In this document: piece by piece, positions 1-10,062 of the stretch
Numbering within the stretch: the stretch's first letter is position 1
Layout of the letters: every line of letters begins with the position of its first letter
Origin: Reticulascus tulasneorum
Lineage: Eukaryota > Ascomycota > Sordariomycetes > Glomerellales > Reticulascaceae
Length of the DNA stretch: 64,000 bases
Reading direction: 5' to 3'
Assembly: GCA_001557505.1 (NCBI GenBank)
Contig: LSAX01000005.1
Span: 3,162,001-3,226,000 of the forward strand
The notes under the pieces: generated by a model
Seen by the model: only the letters and a program-made list of their open reading frames with translations
What the model was told of the DNA's origin: nothing
The model's database searches: none
Translations under genes and position numbers: made by a program

Positions 1-3000
1 CACCAGCATACTCTTGCTCTCAAGCACAATCTGGCCAAGACATATTGGCTTACTCGCCGTTGGAATGAAGCAAAGATTCTGCTAGAACAAGTTGTGGGCG
101 CAAGAGAACTATTACTTGGGCTTACAGATACGCTCACTCTACAAGCGTACACTTCACTTGCCACAACTCTCCAGGAGTTGGGTCACTGGCATGATGCGAT
201 GGCGCTTAATGAGAGGATCAGATCCGCAAGGGTTGCATCTATGTGTCCTCCAACGCTGTTATGGACTTTTGAGGCGATGATTAATCGCGCTTCTCAATTA
301 TGCGAGTTTGGAGAATATCTCGAGGCCGAAGAGATGTTCCGCCGAATTATTCAGCAGCAAACAAGGCAATTCTCCGCCTCGCATCCGGCGACTCTAGTGA
401 GCAAGTCAAATCTTCTCGCATGTCTCTATTTGCAGTCAAAGTATACAGAGGCGGACGAAATTGGGACGGAAGTTCTAAAGCTTAGAGAGGTGGTGCTTGG
501 ACGTGACCACCCGAAGACGCTTTCGACAATGTCAGAGTTGGCATGGACTCGTGTGGAAAGCCATGGCCTCGCAGCAGCTGAATCTGCCATGTCAAAAATT
601 TTGGATACATGTCGAAGAGTTTTAGGTGATGATCATCCACGCACACTGAATTCGCTGTTCGCTAAGGCTTGGTCGCTCTCTCAACGGGGAGACTGGACCC
701 AAGCAGAGCTCGTATACACGGAGGCGGAAGAAATACAGAAGATTGTCTACAAGACAGAAGAACATCCGGAGCTTATCCGATCACTGATTGTTATAGCTGG
801 CGAATGTGGGCGCCACGGCAAGCACTGGGACGCCGAGACTCGGCTACGGAAAGCACTTGGCTTGACCATCGCTAGCCTTGGAATTCGTAGCCCAGAGACC
901 TTAGCGATAGAGAGGCTTTTGATTCAATCCCTTACTTCCCAGCGCAAGTTTAGCGAAGCAGATGGCCTGGTCAGCCGCTCTCTGTCAGGACATACCCGCA
1001 CATTCAGTGATAATCATCCCCTCACTCTTGAACTTTTGACCACTCAGGGCACTCTGAGAGCTAAAGAGGGCAAATGGGATCAGGCAGAAGCTATTCGAAG
1101 GCGCGTCTTGAACTACTACCAAGTTCAAAAAAGGCGTGACCCAATTATTGCATTTCGGATGTCAGATCTTGCGGAATGCTGTGCAGGGCAAGGCAAATAT
1201 GACGAGGCCGATCGAATGTATACCGCAGCCTTCGGTATTTTCACTGATTACTACAGCGATACTCACCTCGAGGTTGCTAGGGGGCTTGATGATATTGCCT
1301 ATGTACGGACAGAGCAAAAGAATTGGCATGAGGCAAAAGATCTCTACAGCAAAAGCTTAGAGCTCTATGAGCATCTGCTCGGCAAAAATCATCTTTGTAC
1401 CATAAATGCCATGGGCAGATTGGCCAAGGTTTATGGAGAAATGGAACATTACGCGACCTGCGAAAAGTTATACAAGCAAGTACAGAACCTGGCTACGAAG
1501 GCCCTTGGATCCAAGCACCCTCGAACGATATCGACTATCGCAGAGCTAGCTTGGCTCCGAAGCCAGGAATCGAGGTGGGTAGAGGCAGCAAAGCTTTATC
1601 GCCAAGCTCTGGAGGAGCGAGGTAATGTCTTGGGTCCAGCTGACCCGGACACAATTGCAATACATGGGCGTCTCGGCTGCATTCTTGTTGAGATTGGGGA
1701 AATGTCTCTTGCCCGAAGCCATTACAAAAAAGCGGTCGACCTTAACAAGCAAGTTTTCGGCCAATCGCATCCTACGACAAGAACCTCTATTCGTAACCTC
1801 GCCTGGTGCTTACGCCAATCCGGTGATTATTCTGGCGCGGTGGATCTTTACCGCACAGTTCTGGATTACCAGACTGCAAATCAGCTTTCAGAAGGATATC
1901 CAGAAGTTGTTAACACAAAATGCGACCTAGCTTGGGCATTGCATGATTTGAATCACTTCGAAGAAGCGAAGCAGTTATTCGAAGATGTCTTGCATTGGAG
2001 GCGTTCAAATCTGGGCCGATATCACGTCGAAACGGCTAACGCGATGAAAGCACTGGCGGATCTGGCATCAATACAACATCAGTATGGAACTGCGGAGAAG
2101 CTTTATCAAGATGCGCTTGAGTCTATTGCGGAGATTTCTGGGTTATATTCTAATCAGGTCTCCTTGAAGCTAAACATAGCAAGAATGGCGAGAAAGCAAG
2201 GTCGTCTCATCGAGGCAGAAATCATTTGCAAAGAAGCTCTATCGATCGCAGTCACGCATCTGGGATCTGGAAGCCATTCCAGCCGCGAGGCAACTAAAAC
2301 CCTTGCGGAGTCCCTATGCTGGCAGAGGAGATACTCAGAGAGCGAAGATATGTTCAGGAGACTGCTTGAAGAGGCGAAGGACAATGGAGGTGATCACTGC
2401 ACGGAGGCTCTAAATCTTCAAGAGACTCTCGGTGTTGTGCTTGCTGGACAAGAAAAATATGAAGAGGCTGAATCAATTCTGGAAGAAGTTCTTCATATTA
2501 GAATGAGGCTCGGTATTAATCACAGCACGACATACACGAGGCAAGAGCTGGCTAGCGTTAAGGCCGACATGGGAAAAATCGAGATGGCCATAGATTTACA
2601 GCGCCGCGCGCTAGATTTCTTAAAAAGAACAGACGGAGAAGAGTCTCTGTCTACTGCAACTAGCATGGGAAGACTAGGATCAATTTTGTCTCAAGCAGAC
2701 CGATATCCTGAGGCCGAGGACCTCGAGGAACGTGCGATGGAGTTGTGGAGACGCCTTTCAGATTGCAGAAATATGAAGGCACTTTTGCAAATGGAGAATC
2801 TCTCCCAAACCAAATTGGACCTTGGGAAAGCATCAGAAGCGGCATGCTTGTTGGAAGAGTGTCTCAAGATGGTGGACACTATGGGGGAAGAATTGGCCAC
2901 TACTCGTGCGTCAGTTGTCTCAAGACTTTCCACCGCTAGGAAATTCGAGGGGAAATACCATGAGGCAGAAAGTCTCCAACGATGCGCTTTAAGAATAGAG

Positions 3001-3696
3001 AAAGACCTCTGGGGAGAAGAAAGCAGAGAATGCCTTTCAAGCCTAAAGCGGCTAGCGCTCTGTTTAATGGATGATTGCAAACTCCAAGAACGCCGAGAAC
3101 TGCAAGTTCACGTCCTCCTAAAATGGAAGAGCGTCTATGGAGAAGACAACCCGGAAACACTTGCCATAGCCAGAGATCTAGCCACCACCGAGGGAATGCT
3201 GGGGAACTGCACAGAAGCAGAGGCAATTCAACGCAGACTACTCTCTCACTGGCAGTGCCTGAGAGACACGCATCAAGAATCTTACCTGGAGGCGCTTTTT
3301 GATCTTGGAGAAACATGCCGTATCGCAAAGAATTCTCGGGACTCTGCAAAGTTCTACGAAAAGGCCGTGTTGGAGGCTAGGACGATGCTCGGGGATCGGC
3401 ATTCGGTATACTTAAACTCCCTGGGAGGCTTAGCTATCGTGAAAAATGACATGGGGCTGCACCACGAGGCAGAAAGAATGGAACACGAAATCATGGATGC
3501 CAGCAAGGAAACTTGCTCTCCAGAGCATCCAAATTATCTGTCTTCTGTTTTCAATTTGGCAATAACCAAATATCGGCTCAAGAAAAGAGATGAGGCGGTG
3601 GCTCTGATTCATGAATGCATTGACTTAAGACGGCGCTATCCTGGTGATGATTCTCCTAGCTTGGATTCACTCTTAGATTGGTTGACCTGGATATAG
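1..3696 (+). CDS. TPR-repeat protein, probable C-terminal half of a fungal NLR (5' truncated)
   Basis: The frame is open from base 1, so the gene begins upstream; about 1,231 residues are visible with no intron. Almost the whole length is made of kinesin-light-chain-type tetratricopeptide repeats of about 42 residues, seen as recurring 'LG..HP.TL', 'LA......G...EA' and 'R..LG' patterns (for example GRDHPKTLSTMSELAW and GDDHPRTLNSLFAKAW), roughly 27-29 copies. Fungal NB-ARC and NACHT proteins of the NLR class commonly end in such arrays, which act in ligand sensing and oligomerisation. The nucleotide-binding and effector domains would lie outside the window, so the NLR assignment is inference. 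The repeats are divergent rather than near-identical. The last residues form a short non-repeat tail (DSLLDWLTWI). It could instead be a stand-alone TPR scaffold. Confidence 0.85.
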   Translation, partial: HQHTLALKHNLAKTYWLTRRWNEAKILLEQVVGARELLLGLTDTLTLQAYTSLATTLQELGHWHDAMALNERIRSARVASMCPPTLLWTFEAMINRASQLCEFGEYLEAEEMFRRIIQQQTRQFSASHPATLVSKSNLLACLYLQSKYTEADEIGTEVLKLREVVLGRDHPKTLSTMSELAWTRVESHGLAAAESAMSKILDTCRRVLGDDHPRTLNSLFAKAWSLSQRGDWTQAELVYTEAEEIQKIVYKTEEHPELIRSLIVIAGECGRHGKHWDAETRLRKALGLTIASLGIRSPETLAIERLLIQSLTSQRKFSEADGLVSRSLSGHTRTFSDNHPLTLELLTTQGTLRAKEGKWDQAEAIRRRVLNYYQVQKRRDPIIAFRMSDLAECCAGQGKYDEADRMYTAAFGIFTDYYSDTHLEVARGLDDIAYVRTEQKNWHEAKDLYSKSLELYEHLLGKNHLCTINAMGRLAKVYGEMEHYATCEKLYKQVQNLATKALGSKHPRTISTIAELAWLRSQESRWVEAAKLYRQALEERGNVLGPADPDTIAIHGRLGCILVEIGEMSLARSHYKKAVDLNKQVFGQSHPTTRTSIRNLAWCLRQSGDYSGAVDLYRTVLDYQTANQLSEGYPEVVNTKCDLAWALHDLNHFEEAKQLFEDVLHWRRSNLGRYHVETANAMKALADLASIQHQYGTAEKLYQDALESIAEISGLYSNQVSLKLNIARMARKQGRLIEAEIICKEALSIAVTHLGSGSHSSREATKTLAESLCWQRRYSESEDMFRRLLEEAKDNGGDHCTEALNLQETLGVVLAGQEKYEEAESILEEVLHIRMRLGINHSTTYTRQELASVKADMGKIEMAIDLQRRALDFLKRTDGEESLSTATSMGRLGSILSQADRYPEAEDLEERAMELWRRLSDCRNMKALLQMENLSQTKLDLGKASEAACLLEECLKMVDTMGEELATTRASVVSRLSTARKFEGKYHEAESLQRCALRIEKDLWGEESRECLSSLKRLALCLMDDCKLQERRELQVHVLLKWKSVYGEDNPETLAIARDLATTEGMLGNCTEAEAIQRRLLSHWQCLRDTHQESYLEALFDLGETCRIAKNSRDSAKFYEKAVLEARTMLGDRHSVYLNSLGGLAIVKNDMGLHHEAERMEHEIMDASKETCSPEHPNYLSSVFNLAITKYRLKKRDEAVALIHECIDLRRRYPGDDSPSLDSLLDWLTWI

Positions 3697-4311
3697 GATG
3701 AGGGTTGATTAGACATGGTTTCAGGTTTATTCTCAGATTTGTGCAACTTCTAGGTCCGTACAAACACGCACCCAGGGTGGATTGAATGAACAGAGAACTT
3801 GGCAGTTTCCTTTGCTCTGAGACAGATGAAATATCCATTTTGAACGAGTAAAAATCCAATGTAATGACTGAGACGCATGTTGAATCACTCCTGTCTGCTC
3901 TCACGCAATCTCCATTTCGATCTGGATATCCAGCAGATGCCTTTTTATCCTGAGTCGTAACGGAGCCACCACGACGGATCACACTAAAACTTCAAGTGTA
4001 AAGGCTTTCCAGGCAGCATAGTTCCCGCTAGCCGTTTCTGGAGCAGCTATGTACGTAGAGGACCCTTAAAAAGTAAATGTGGATAGCATGCTGAATCATC
4101 ACATCTAAGATAGCAACTTTGCGTAATGGGCGATGATGGCCCTTGCCAAGTACGTCGTTCAGTCCAGAGACGTTGCACTCTTTAGTCACGTGCGCTCAGA
4201 CCCACACCACATCAACAGCTTCAATAATCCAATGACCACAAAGCAGCGCCAGTCCTGGAATTCGATTAAGTACCCTGTACACACTGCAGGCTCTACACAT
4301 AACAGAGCAGT
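3697..4311. other. Intergenic spacer
   Basis: It holds the 3' flank of the TPR gene and the presumed promoter of the alpha/beta hydrolase. I see no coding-like frame, RNA gene or repeat. Confidence 0.6.
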
Positions 4312-5214
4312 ATGTCGGAGTACAAGACCACCAAAACATCCGTTCTAGAAATTGCATATTACGAACATGGCGCGCCAACTGGATGGCCTGTCATCCTGTC
4401 ACACAGCTTCCCATATGACGTCCATGCTTATGATGAAGTCGTGCCAATCCTCACGGCAAAAGGCGCTCGTGTCATCGTCCCATATCTGCGAGGATATGGA
4501 TCGACCCACTTCCTCTCATCCAATTCCGTTCGCTCCGGCCAACAAGCAGCACTGGGATCGGATTTGATCTCCCTCCTCGACTCCCTAGACATCGACATCG
4601 CTATCCTCGCGGGCTTCGGTTGGGGCGGGGTCGCCTCTTGTGTTGCTGCTGCTCTGTGGCCCGAAAGAGTCGCTGGGCTTGTGAGTTATGCAGGCTATGA
4701 TATTGTTGATCGGGAAGCACAGAAGCAGCCAGTTGATCCAGCGTTGGAAAGCGTAATGTGGTACCAGCACTTATTCCAGAGTGAGCGAGGTAGAGAGTGC
4801 CTCGCAAAAGATAGAAAGAAGCTGTGCAGACTGTTATGGACGCAATGGTCGCCAACCTGGCCTTTTACTGACGATGTTTATGAACGCACAGCGGCATCTT
4901 TTGAGAACGCGGACTTTGTTGATGTGGTGATACATGCTTACCGGTATTGTTTGGGTAGCGAGTCGGGAGATCCGGAATTGGAGGCTCTTGAGAAGAAATT
5001 GGCCACCAAGCCCAAGATCACTGTGCCATGCGTAACCATTGATGGAACGCAGGACCCGCTGAAGCCTGGGGGCTCAGCGACGCATGCTCCCATGTTTGAA
5101 GCGTGGCACGAACGGGTGGAAGTGGACGCGGGACATGCGATGCCTTGTGAGGCACCTGACATATTTGCGAAAGCGGTAATTGACGTGCACCAGCGCGCCA
5201 TGAAGAGCAGTTAA
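4312..5214 (+). CDS. Alpha/beta hydrolase, dehalogenase/epoxide-hydrolase-like, nucleophile lost
   Basis: A 300-residue single-exon protein with the alpha/beta-hydrolase fold: an HSFPYD oxyanion-loop equivalent (residues 31-36, usually HGFP), RGYGST near residue 60, a nucleophile-elbow position GFGWGG at residues 101-106, a late acid region (DGTQDP) and the catalytic His in DAGHAMP. In the epoxide hydrolase/haloalkane dehalogenase branch the elbow reads GxDWGG and the Asp attacks the substrate. Here residue 103 is Gly (codon GGT at 4618-4620, one base from GAT). The HG-to-HS change adds to the impression of a decayed active site. The body closely resembles a bacterial family of this fold as I remember it, and the gene has no intron, so bacterial ancestry is possible. 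No signal peptide is seen. It may be a pseudoenzyme or a non-hydrolytic binding protein. Confidence 0.85.
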   Translation: MSEYKTTKTSVLEIAYYEHGAPTGWPVILSHSFPYDVHAYDEVVPILTAKGARVIVPYLRGYGSTHFLSSNSVRSGQQAALGSDLISLLDSLDIDIAILAGFGWGGVASCVAAALWPERVAGLVSYAGYDIVDREAQKQPVDPALESVMWYQHLFQSERGRECLAKDRKKLCRLLWTQWSPTWPFTDDVYERTAASFENADFVDVVIHAYRYCLGSESGDPELEALEKKLATKPKITVPCVTIDGTQDPLKPGGSATHAPMFEAWHERVEVDAGHAMPCEAPDIFAKAVIDVHQRAMKSS

Positions 5215-5771
5215 GATTACAAGCCAGATGGGCATTATCATCGAGAAGTCAATAGCGCCCACCGACTGTTGGTACATATAAATTTTATTCAGTGATTAAA
5301 AAAAAAGACATGAATTCAAAGAAAGACGGGTCGGGACGCGAGGGTATGACAATCTCATGAGTATTATGGCCAGGGATACTCACACTTGAGAAGTCCTTGA
5401 ATTCCTAGTGAAGGAAGATTCACAGATTACGCAGAAAAGTTTTGTCTTATCTATAGGAAATCCTCGAGAACACAAAGTCAAGGGCAAACCAAGCCGAAGA
5501 ATTGGATTTCGTATGCTACCTTGGCTTCCGGTTGCTGAAGTATCAAACCGCCAATCCTCGCTAATCAAGTTCTCCCCTTTATCGATGGGACACATGCTAG
5601 GAACCCAAGCGAATTACAAAAATCTCCTCCTTGAACTGTCCAGACATTCCTCCGTTATACGAACTGGTCAAAGTGTCGGGTCTAGCATATCATGAGGGCG
5701 CAAGTTAGTATCCTGAATACCGTCCCAGTGGTTAATCGTAGGGCCACTCACCGGTGTCAAATGTAGAAACA
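5215..5771. other. Intergenic spacer between convergent genes
   Basis: 3' flanks of the plus-strand hydrolase and the minus-strand RNase H-like gene. A 95-codon plus frame at 5408-5695 has no recognisable motif and I do not call it a gene. Confidence 0.55.
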
Positions 5772-6569
5772 TTAGAGTAGCATGGCTTCAGAGAAGTCTG
5801 CACCCATTTCATGCAGGGTAGCTTTGAGATGCTGTGCATCTTCGTATGCTCTCCGGTTCGCAGCTTCTTCGTTGAACTCCCGATCTACCTTCCAAAAGAG
5901 AACCTCGATTCCCGCGGAGACAAGATCGTTTAGGAGCATGTAGAATGCCCTGTCCGGATTGCTGTCCTCGAGTTGGAATCCCTCTCGATCATAATATCCC
6001 ATCTTCTCATCCCAGCGCATCGAGGAGACGAGGGCATGCACATACCAAGAATCGGTTTTGATAATTACGCGAGACAGCGGCTTGGCGTCTCCTGCGTTTT
6101 CCGGCCATGCAAATCGACCCTCCGAAATGTGCGGGATTTTCTCCATGAGTTCGCGCAGAGTCATCAGACCGGTAGCAATGGCCGAGTCGCTGGAGGCTGC
6201 CCCTACAGCTACGGCACCGTTGAGGGGGTTTTGAGGGCCAAAGTGCCAAGCAAAAGTTGTTGGCCGGACCCGCTGCTGGCCGGGGTCAATCTCTGGATGT
6301 TCGCCAAAGGCGACGATGATGGCATTAGAGTGTGCGACTGGCCACCTAGTCCAGTCACCGTCATGTAGCGATGGGCATCGCTGATACACCCACTGTCCTT
6401 CCACCACTTCGGTAAAGGCTGGGTCCAAGTTGGTTGGAAGATTTGCGTATTCGCGAAGCTCATGATAGTATTCTTTCGCGTCGAAAATGTGCTCATTGGA
6501 CCATTTCTGTTTTTCGATATCGTGGAAAGACGGCGTTATTGGAGCAGACATTGTAGAGATTAGAATCAT
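5772..6569 (-). CDS. RNase H-like fold protein with incomplete catalytic set
   Basis: A 265-residue single-exon protein. If the second Met (6551) is the start, as its MSAPITPS opening suggests, it has 259 residues. The C-terminal two thirds follow the RNase H order: a first strand (NAIIVAFGE), a segment like the 'second acid' helix (SSDSAIATGLMTLRELME), a strand with TDS (VIIKTDSWYVHALV) and a final segment resembling the terminal NE.AD motif (FWKVDREFNEEANRRA, where the family normally has a GH-containing loop). The third catalytic Asp is therefore present. The first-strand Asp and the Glu of the TNQ.AEL helix are not visible, so nuclease activity is doubtful. No targeting signal is seen. 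Fungal genomes carry many such divergent single-domain copies, and the role is unknown. Confidence 0.55.
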   Translation of the reverse strand: MILISTMSAPITPSFHDIEKQKWSNEHIFDAKEYYHELREYANLPTNLDPAFTEVVEGQWVYQRCPSLHDGDWTRWPVAHSNAIIVAFGEHPEIDPGQQRVRPTTFAWHFGPQNPLNGAVAVGAASSDSAIATGLMTLRELMEKIPHISEGRFAWPENAGDAKPLSRVIIKTDSWYVHALVSSMRWDEKMGYYDREGFQLEDSNPDRAFYMLLNDLVSAGIEVLFWKVDREFNEEAANRRAYEDAQHLKATLHEMGADFSEAMLL

Positions 6570-8335
6570 GCGACGAGGCAGGTAGCAATCTAGGAAGGCG
6601 GTGATGCTGAAGCTGTGATGGGAAACGACGGAAGAAGTACCTGTCAGGCAAGATTAGTGAAGGTACTATGATCCCGGAATAAGGCCAGAACCCGAGGTTT
6701 CTACACACCATATGCCAATTACCACTATGACCTGCTTTGAGTTTGCTGTGACCGTCGAAGTATTTCAACAAGAACGTTCGCCGATCGTGGGTTTGGCTGT
6801 GGGCAAGGTCTGTGAGGCACTTACGAAGGAAATGTGTTCGGCAGGCTGCAGGTTGCAGGTTGTATGGTGCTTGCTGTGTTGTGTGTTCACGAATTGTGTC
6901 CGAAATTCATGTTGAGCACATGATGTTGAAACCATTGAGTTGACAATTGCCTTACAAAGATTTCAGAATCGTCTTGGTGTCTAACATACTGTGAAGGACC
7001 ATGGAGGCAGGTCACATGTCGAAGTCTTTATTCTTCGCCTTGCATTATCTACGATAACTCTGTACCTGATCATGTATGTTAGTGGCTCTAGCCAGTAAGT
7101 TGAACATCTAGCAGTATCGAACAGAGACGAGAGGCAGGTCAAAAAGCAAGCATCAACACTGACTGGTCCGACTCAAACGCAGAAAGTCCATTCGTATTCA
7201 CTGCCGTTTTATCCTTTCCCACCACTGCTTTATATATCTCTAAATGGCAGCAGACACATGCTCAGAATCCACCGAATTAAGGGACTCTAGGACAATAAAT
7301 TAATTTTGTTCAACACCGGTCCTGAGCACTTTCCGAGATTGTGCCAGTCAAACCACCATTGCTTCCCGAATCAAATCTGAAGCTATCTTCTCTCATCCCT
7401 AATAATCCTATCAATCACGGGAAGAACAGAAGACTTGAGGATGTTTGACTTTTCCCATGATGGACTTATACGGTAAATCCCTTCATGACAATCGGCTCAC
7501 AACGCTTAGCAGTTATCTTGCACATGCTTAAAGCTTGTTTTAATTGGCTTTGGACAACGGATGAAGCAAATTAATCGGCTGCGAAACGTCTCATTCCCGT
7601 GAATACATTGTTAGTCCGTATTATGCTCTGATACGGGCCTGACTAACAATGGGTCGCAAATGCTTACCAAGCAGCTATGGATCATCATGCACCATACCAA
7701 GGTGATGTCAGCAACGCGACGGAGACACGGATGGTGAGGAACGGCCCGTTGAAAGCCATAGCGAGTTCCAGAAGCTGGGTCCCCAGTGGTGGGTGAAAGG
7801 CGGCAATTGCGTCGACGTGCTCAGCAGCCAAGTATTTCGACGTAGCACCGATCGACCGCAACTTCTTGGCAAGCATGTCCGAACTAGACTGCCAGCGATC
7901 TCGAGGACTAGCTAGGAAATGGAAACTAATTTGAAAACCTTAGACGGAGCAGTTAATGTCAAATGACATCGTTCTAGAAGCAATTTTCCTGCAAGGAAAA
8001 GCAGGGAGTGACATGCCTCCACATCTGAGGCTAATAGGAAGCGTCCGCTATTCGGCAGACAAATGGCCCTGACTCACTTCATAAAGCTACGCATCGGGTG
8101 GATTACTAGTGACTGACAAATAATTCTGGAAGATGACTTCCATTGTATTATGGTTTCGCCTTACCAGCTGACAGCTAGCGGCCGAACCCAGTCTGCCAAG
8201 CCATCATCACACAGCAGGCACAAGGATGCAGGTGAGCACCCTGCGCAGGGAAGAGTATTAAATCTGAGCCCTAGGTTCTTTCTGATGTGATTTTCTACCT
8301 TAGCTCACTTCACAGGTCAGAGATAATCATCCAAA
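6570..8335. other. Long intergenic region with one coding-like minus-strand tract
   Basis: Mostly featureless. A minus-strand open stretch at 7685-7876 has plausible amino-acid composition (it contains AAEHVDAIAAFHPP and LELAMAFNGPFLTIRV) but no flanking exons that I could assemble, so it may be a gene relic or chance. The final 150 bp or so should hold the promoter of the next hydrolase. Confidence 0.4.
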
Positions 8336-9358
8336 ATGGTCTACAGATCACCCCTTGATAGCTTCAAGCCGAGTGTCGTCTCGGCGGACGGCACCCTGAT
8401 CTGGGCGGCACAGGCCGGACAGAAGCCAAATTCGGCACCAACCTTGATGCTAGTCCCTGGATTCGCATGTTCCAGTCTCAATTTCAAGAAGCAGTTTGAG
8501 GATGCGACGCTGCTTGACAAGTTTTGCCTAGTGAGTTTTCCCATGCTAATTACAAAGGGCATTCATCTGACGAGCAGATCACATATGAACCGCGGGGGCA
8601 ATGCCGCTCTGGACAGCCTCTTGAAAAAGAGGGGTATAGCTCCAAGAAGTTTGCCGAGGACTTTAAGGCCGTGTGTGATGAATACGGTGTGAAGAAGGTT
8701 TTCTTGGCGGGCTGGTGAGTCTTGTTCGTGTTGATAGCTGTAGAGCAGGCTGACCCTTCACAAGGAGCTATGGAGGACTGATTCCGTGCGACGTGTTTAC
8801 TCACCTGGGCTCGGATTGGATACAAGGCGTGATATTCCTTTCGGGCATTCCGTGGAGATCAATGGCAGGTCTATCTCCTCATGTCCTCCCGCAGCACGAC
8901 TAATCATCGCGCAGCACCTTGAAATTGCCCACCCAGCAGTGTTCGATGCCCTTGGTCCCCTAATGTCTACGGACGTGGCGACCGTCAGCGGAGGTCTGGC
9001 GGGGTTCGTGGATAGCACCATCTATCCACCAAACTTGGAATCCATTCCATACTCGCTACGTGCAGCTTTTGTTGGCGCGCTTGCAGTACAGCACACCGAG
9101 GCACGAACACTTCTCCTGAACGAGCGGGAACAGGACCCTGCCAAGCTCCTGGAGCAGGCAGAGATGCTGGAGGTCCTGCTCATCATGGGCGAGCACGACA
9201 AGCACATGTACTGGGACAAGCTGGAGCCATTTCTACGCCAGACTTTCTCTAGATTCGAATTCAAGCTGGTTAAGGATGCTGGTCATAGTGCGTTTCTGGA
9301 GAAGCCCGAGGAGGTTAACGGAGTGTTGGCAGCGTTTATCGAGCGAGTTTCGAAGTAA
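8336..9358 (+). CDS. Alpha/beta hydrolase, GWSYGG nucleophile elbow, four exons
   Basis: Proposed exons: 8336-8530, 8578-8714, 8765-8864 and 8915-9358, giving 291 residues. The first two introns (47 and 50 bp) are GTGAGT..AG with CTGAC branch points. The third needs a GC..AG intron of 50 bp (donor GCAGGT at 8865), because a GT donor at 8869 shifts into a stop. Splicing gives YEPRGQCRSGQP (normally RGHGRS), the elbow GWSYGG with the Ser nucleophile at about residue 112, the acid region MGEHDKH and the catalytic His in KDAGHSAF. No signal peptide is present, so it is probably cytosolic. It belongs to the broad family of fungal hydrolases often found in accessory or metabolite loci; the substrate is unknown. 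Unlike the hydrolase at 4.3 kb, its triad is intact. If the GC donor is not used, the gene is broken by a frameshift. Confidence 0.75.
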
Positions 9359-10062
9359 CTGCATATAGCACATATTGGTCACATAGTCGCAGAACATATT
9401 CAAAATTAAACTTTTATCCCGCAGAGCAGGCCTCCGTATTCCCCCCACAATGATTTTCGGTCGAGGTTTCAAAACGTTATGACAAGCAAACGTGGGTTTA
9501 GGCTCAAGCAGCTGACGAAATAACACACGTAATCTCGGACATGATTTAGAGTAATCAGCCGAATTTCATACCGAAGAACTGGTAAGACATCTTCTGGCAC
9601 ATTTAAGGCACGGGTTAAAACGACCTCTAAGATCTTAGGGCTTATGTGAGGGTTGTTAGATCATAGACGCTAATCTCAAATTTATCGGCCTCCTGCGCAC
9701 CCTTGGACGGGAACCACAGGCACAGGACAGCCTCGTTGTACTCGAGGTACGTTCATAATCATATCTCACTCTCTATACGGTATGGTCTACTTGGATCGAT
9801 TACTTTAGACTCTCTCTCGTCTTCACCGGGGCTGTCCAAACCACCTGTGCGATTCGGATCACCAGAATTCCCAGACTCCACCATACCTGCAGGGTTATCA
9901 CCTGGATATAACTGGGGTGCCAAAGTTCATCAAATCACTCCCCCTTGAATTTTCATGTCCAGTCAATAGGGCCCACATCAACTCAATAATAAACCATGAT
10001 TAGAAAGTCCAGTGTATTCGTCAATCAAATTTCAGCAGCACTTTCATGACTCCACCAACTAG
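9359..10062. other. Intergenic spacer between convergent genes
   Basis: 3' flanks of the plus-strand hydrolase and the minus-strand DUF1996 gene. I see no gene, RNA or repeat. Confidence 0.55.
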
